NCBI GenBank assembly: GCA_048268105.1
Contig: JBLWWH010000003.1
Span: 62,001-126,000 of the forward strand
Reading direction: 5' to 3'
Origin: Profundicola sp048268105
GTDB taxonomy: Bacteria > Bacteroidota > Bacteroidia > Flavobacteriales > Weeksellaceae
Length of the DNA: 64,000 nucleotides
The notes under the pieces are model-generated. The model was given only the letters and a program-made list of their open reading frames with translations. It was not told where the DNA came from and ran no database searches. Positions 62,287 through 64,000 of the stretch are shown here, in pieces. The position numbers were made by a program, and so were the translations under genes. Every line of letters starts with the position of its first letter. Positions within the stretch are counted from its first letter, which is position 1.

Positions 62287-64000
62287 CTAGATTAGCTCTT
62301 TGAATCTTTTTTTGATTGATATACTATCTATGCCAACCAAATTTTCTAGCTCATCAATTGTGCCATGTGCAATAAACTCATCTGGGTAGGCATGGATTTC
62401 AAGTTTACCATGATAGTTTTCAAAATTGGCGAAATCTAAAATACTTGAACCAAAACCACCATTTTTAATTCCATTCTCGAAAGTTAAAATATGAGTATAA
62501 TTTTCGAAAATATCTTTTAAAGCATCGAAATCCAGGGGTTTAACAAAAGGGAAATGATACCAGCTTAAATCCATCCCATCTATGGCTTTTTGAATGTTAG
62601 TAGCCACATGTCCGGTAGATAAAATTGCTGTATTGTTTCCTTTCTTCAATGTTTTGGCTTTGCCTAATGCTGTTTTTTGACTGGGGAAATTCAATGTTTG
62701 AACCTCGCCTTTTGGATAGCGAATAGCTAAAGGTGTTGTGGTGTGAGAGCCCATTTCAATTAAATTTTTCAGTTCTCTATCATCTGCTGGACAGGCCACT
62801 ATCATATTAGGAATAGAGTTTAAGAATGAAATATCAAATAAACCGTGGTGGGTTGCTCCATCACTACCAACAAAACCAGCTCTATCGATTAAGAAAACTA
62901 CGGGTAGGTTTTGTAAAGCCACATCATGAATCACTTGATCATAGGCACGTTGTAGAAAGGTTGAGTAAATTACACAATAAGGTATAACCCCTTGTGTTGC
63001 GAGGCCAGCGGCTAAAGTAACGGCATGCTGCTCGGCAATTCCAACATTCCAAACACGATCGGGATAAAGCTGCATTAATTCAACCAACCCACTTCCTGTA
63101 GGCATAGCAGGTGTAATGGCCGTTAGCTGATTGTTTTCTTTAAATAATTTAATAAGACTATTTCCAACAACTTTTTGATAGTTTAATTTCTCCTCTTTTG
63201 GGCTAATAATTCCCGTTTTCTTATCGAATTTACCCGGAGAATGCCATAAAACTTGATCTTTTTCGGCACTTTCATATCCTTTGCCTTTAATGGTTTTAAT
63301 ATGAAGTAAATTCGGTCCTTTTAAAGTTTTTACTTCATCAAAAGCTCTGAACAGTTCGTTAAAACTATGTCCATCTATAGGGCCAATATAATTGAATCCT
63401 AATGCTTCAAAGAAATCAACTTTATAAGCGGATGAAGTATTATTAAAATGATTTTGTAATGCGCCCACGGCAGGGTCAATTCCGATGTTATTATCATTGA
63501 GAATAATATTTACGTTTAAATCGGTATCACCTAAATGGTTTAAGCCTTCGAAAGCCATACCCGATACAATCGAGGCATCACCAATAACGGCGATATGTTT
63601 TCGTGTATCATTTTTTAAACGATTGGCTAATGCCATGCCTGTAATGGCCGAAATAGAAGTGGAGGAGTGTCCAACACCAAAAGCATCAAACTCACTTTCT
63701 TTTCTATCTGGAAAACCAGACATTCCATTCAATTGTCTTAAACTTTGAAAATCCGACTTTCTTCCCGTAAATAATTTATGGGCGTATGCTTGGTGACCAA
63801 CATCCCAAATAAGCAAATCAGTAGGCGTGTTATAATAATAATGTAAAGCAATGGTGAGTTCTATGACGCCAAGGCTAGCGCCGAGATGCCCGGTTTTGGT
63901 GGAGACGATATCTAGGATAAAATCACGTGCCTCTTCTGCCAAAATAGGAAGGTTTTCACGTTTCAAATTACGTAAATCCGATGGGTTTTCTAAAAGGTTT
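62287..64000 (-). CDS. dxs: 1-deoxy-D-xylulose-5-phosphate synthase, 5' end beyond window
   Basis: 571 residues are visible; the frame continues past the right edge. The first residues in the window are LLENPSDLRNLKREN, typical of a few codons after the true Met, so only a short N-terminus is missing. The TPP-binding motif is GDASIVSGMAFEGLNHLG...NDNN, with WDVGHQAYAHKLFTGRK (His) and TIKGKGYESAE. The transketolase C-terminal half has VFLIDRAGFVGSDGATHHG. It makes DXP for isoprenoids and for the PdxA-dependent vitamin B6 route; polyprenyl synthase and pdxA are in this window. Confidence 0.95.
   Translation of the reverse strand, partial: NLLENPSDLRNLKRENLPILAEEARDFILDIVSTKTGHLGASLGVIELTIALHYYYNTPTDLLIWDVGHQAYAHKLFTGRKSDFQSLRQLNGMSGFPDRKESEFDAFGVGHSSTSISAITGMALANRLKNDTRKHIAVIGDASIVSGMAFEGLNHLGDTDLNVNIILNDNNIGIDPAVGALQNHFNNTSSAYKVDFFEALGFNYIGPIDGHSFNELFRAFDEVKTLKGPNLLHIKTIKGKGYESAEKDQVLWHSPGKFDKKTGIISPKEEKLNYQKVVGNSLIKLFKENNQLTAITPAMPTGSGLVELMQLYPDRVWNVGIAEQHAVTLAAGLATQGVIPYCVIYSTFLQRAYDQVIHDVALQNLPVVFLIDRAGFVGSDGATHHGLFDISFLNSIPNMIVACPADDRELKNLIEMGSHTTTPLAIRYPKGEVQTLNFPSQKTALGKAKTLKKGNNTAILSTGHVATNIQKAIDGMDLSWYHFPFVKPLDFDALKDIFENYTHILTFENGIKNGGFGSSILDFANFENYHGKLEIHAYPDEFIAHGTIDELENLVGIDSISIKKRFKELI

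Noticed and set aside
63966..63966. TTG at 63966 as the start of dxs
   Set aside because: The frame goes on upstream with the conserved NPSDLRNLKREN; the true start is beyond the window.
1..64000. Mobile element, prophage or defence island
   Set aside because: No transposase, integrase, phage structural, restriction or toxin-antitoxin gene was seen, and gene order is core-like throughout.

Overview
The window comes from an AT-rich chromosome of the phylum Bacteroidota, most likely order Flavobacteriales (a marine or aquatic Cryomorphaceae/Crocinitomicaceae-like bacterium is my guess; no marker here fixes the family). The reasons are: many promoters with the Bacteroidota sigma-A signature TAnnTTTG, often with TTG 17-21 bases upstream; a lipoprotein-rich gene set; a type IX secretion (T9SS) C-terminal sorting domain; an ActABCDEF alternative complex III operon; and clade-typical forms of NusB, DnaG, TGT and L32. 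No insertion sequence, prophage, CRISPR array or rRNA is visible. The only RNA gene is one tRNA-Val. Almost all of it is core-genome sequence with normal operon structure.

Layout. 1-4.05 kb (minus): an ABC exporter half-transporter cut by the window edge, then a BlaI-type repressor/M56 (BlaR1-type) metalloprotease pair with a clustered operator. 4.3-6.1 kb: a DASS-family transporter and tRNA-Val. 6.3-11.3 kb: lptG and tgt (minus), then queA and rlmN (plus). 11.3-16.4 kb: a small membrane protein, a lipoprotein, a polyprenyl diphosphate synthase, dnaG and a SPOR-domain protein. 16.6-25.1 kb: the act operon (actA-F), which carries electrons from quinol to cytochrome c or oxidase. 25.1-31.0 kb: pdxA, a DUF177 gene with rpmF, accB-accC, nusB, a DUF1573 lipoprotein and yajC. 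31.1-32.8 kb: divergent purE and ychF. 33.2-38.9 kb: topoisomerase IV parE, a LURP-one/Tubby-like gene, parC and a rhomboid protease. 39.2-45.0 kb: the rod-shape operon mreB-mreC-mreD-mrdA-rodA. 45.3-52.4 kb (minus): tig-clpP-clpX, then a T9SS-sorted protein, a tiny membrane protein and a TlpA-like thioredoxin. 52.8-59.7 kb (minus): a sugar MFS transporter, a threonine-aldolase-like enzyme, a lipoprotein, an MscS channel and a GH13 lipoprotein amylase. 59.8-61.1 kb: a 2-oxoacid dehydrogenase E2. 61.2-64.0 kb (minus): two small envelope proteins and dxs, cut by the right edge.

Several starts were moved from the longest open frame to the residue where the protein family, signal peptide or promoter places it (tgt, the 11.67-kb lipoprotein, actA, pdxA, ychF, the T9SS protein, the aldolase, the 61.2-kb protein). 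rlmN seems to begin at a non-standard codon upstream of its first TTG.

I did not find a convincing undescribed multi-gene system. The leads most worth checking are: the BlaI operator cluster together with an M56 protease carrying duplicated TonB-plug-like repeats; a Tubby-like gene wedged between the two topoisomerase IV subunits; zinc-ligand loss in both DnaG and TGT; four tandem terminator-like hairpins after rodA; two long intergenic inverted-repeat elements; and an act operon without cytochrome oxidase genes behind it.
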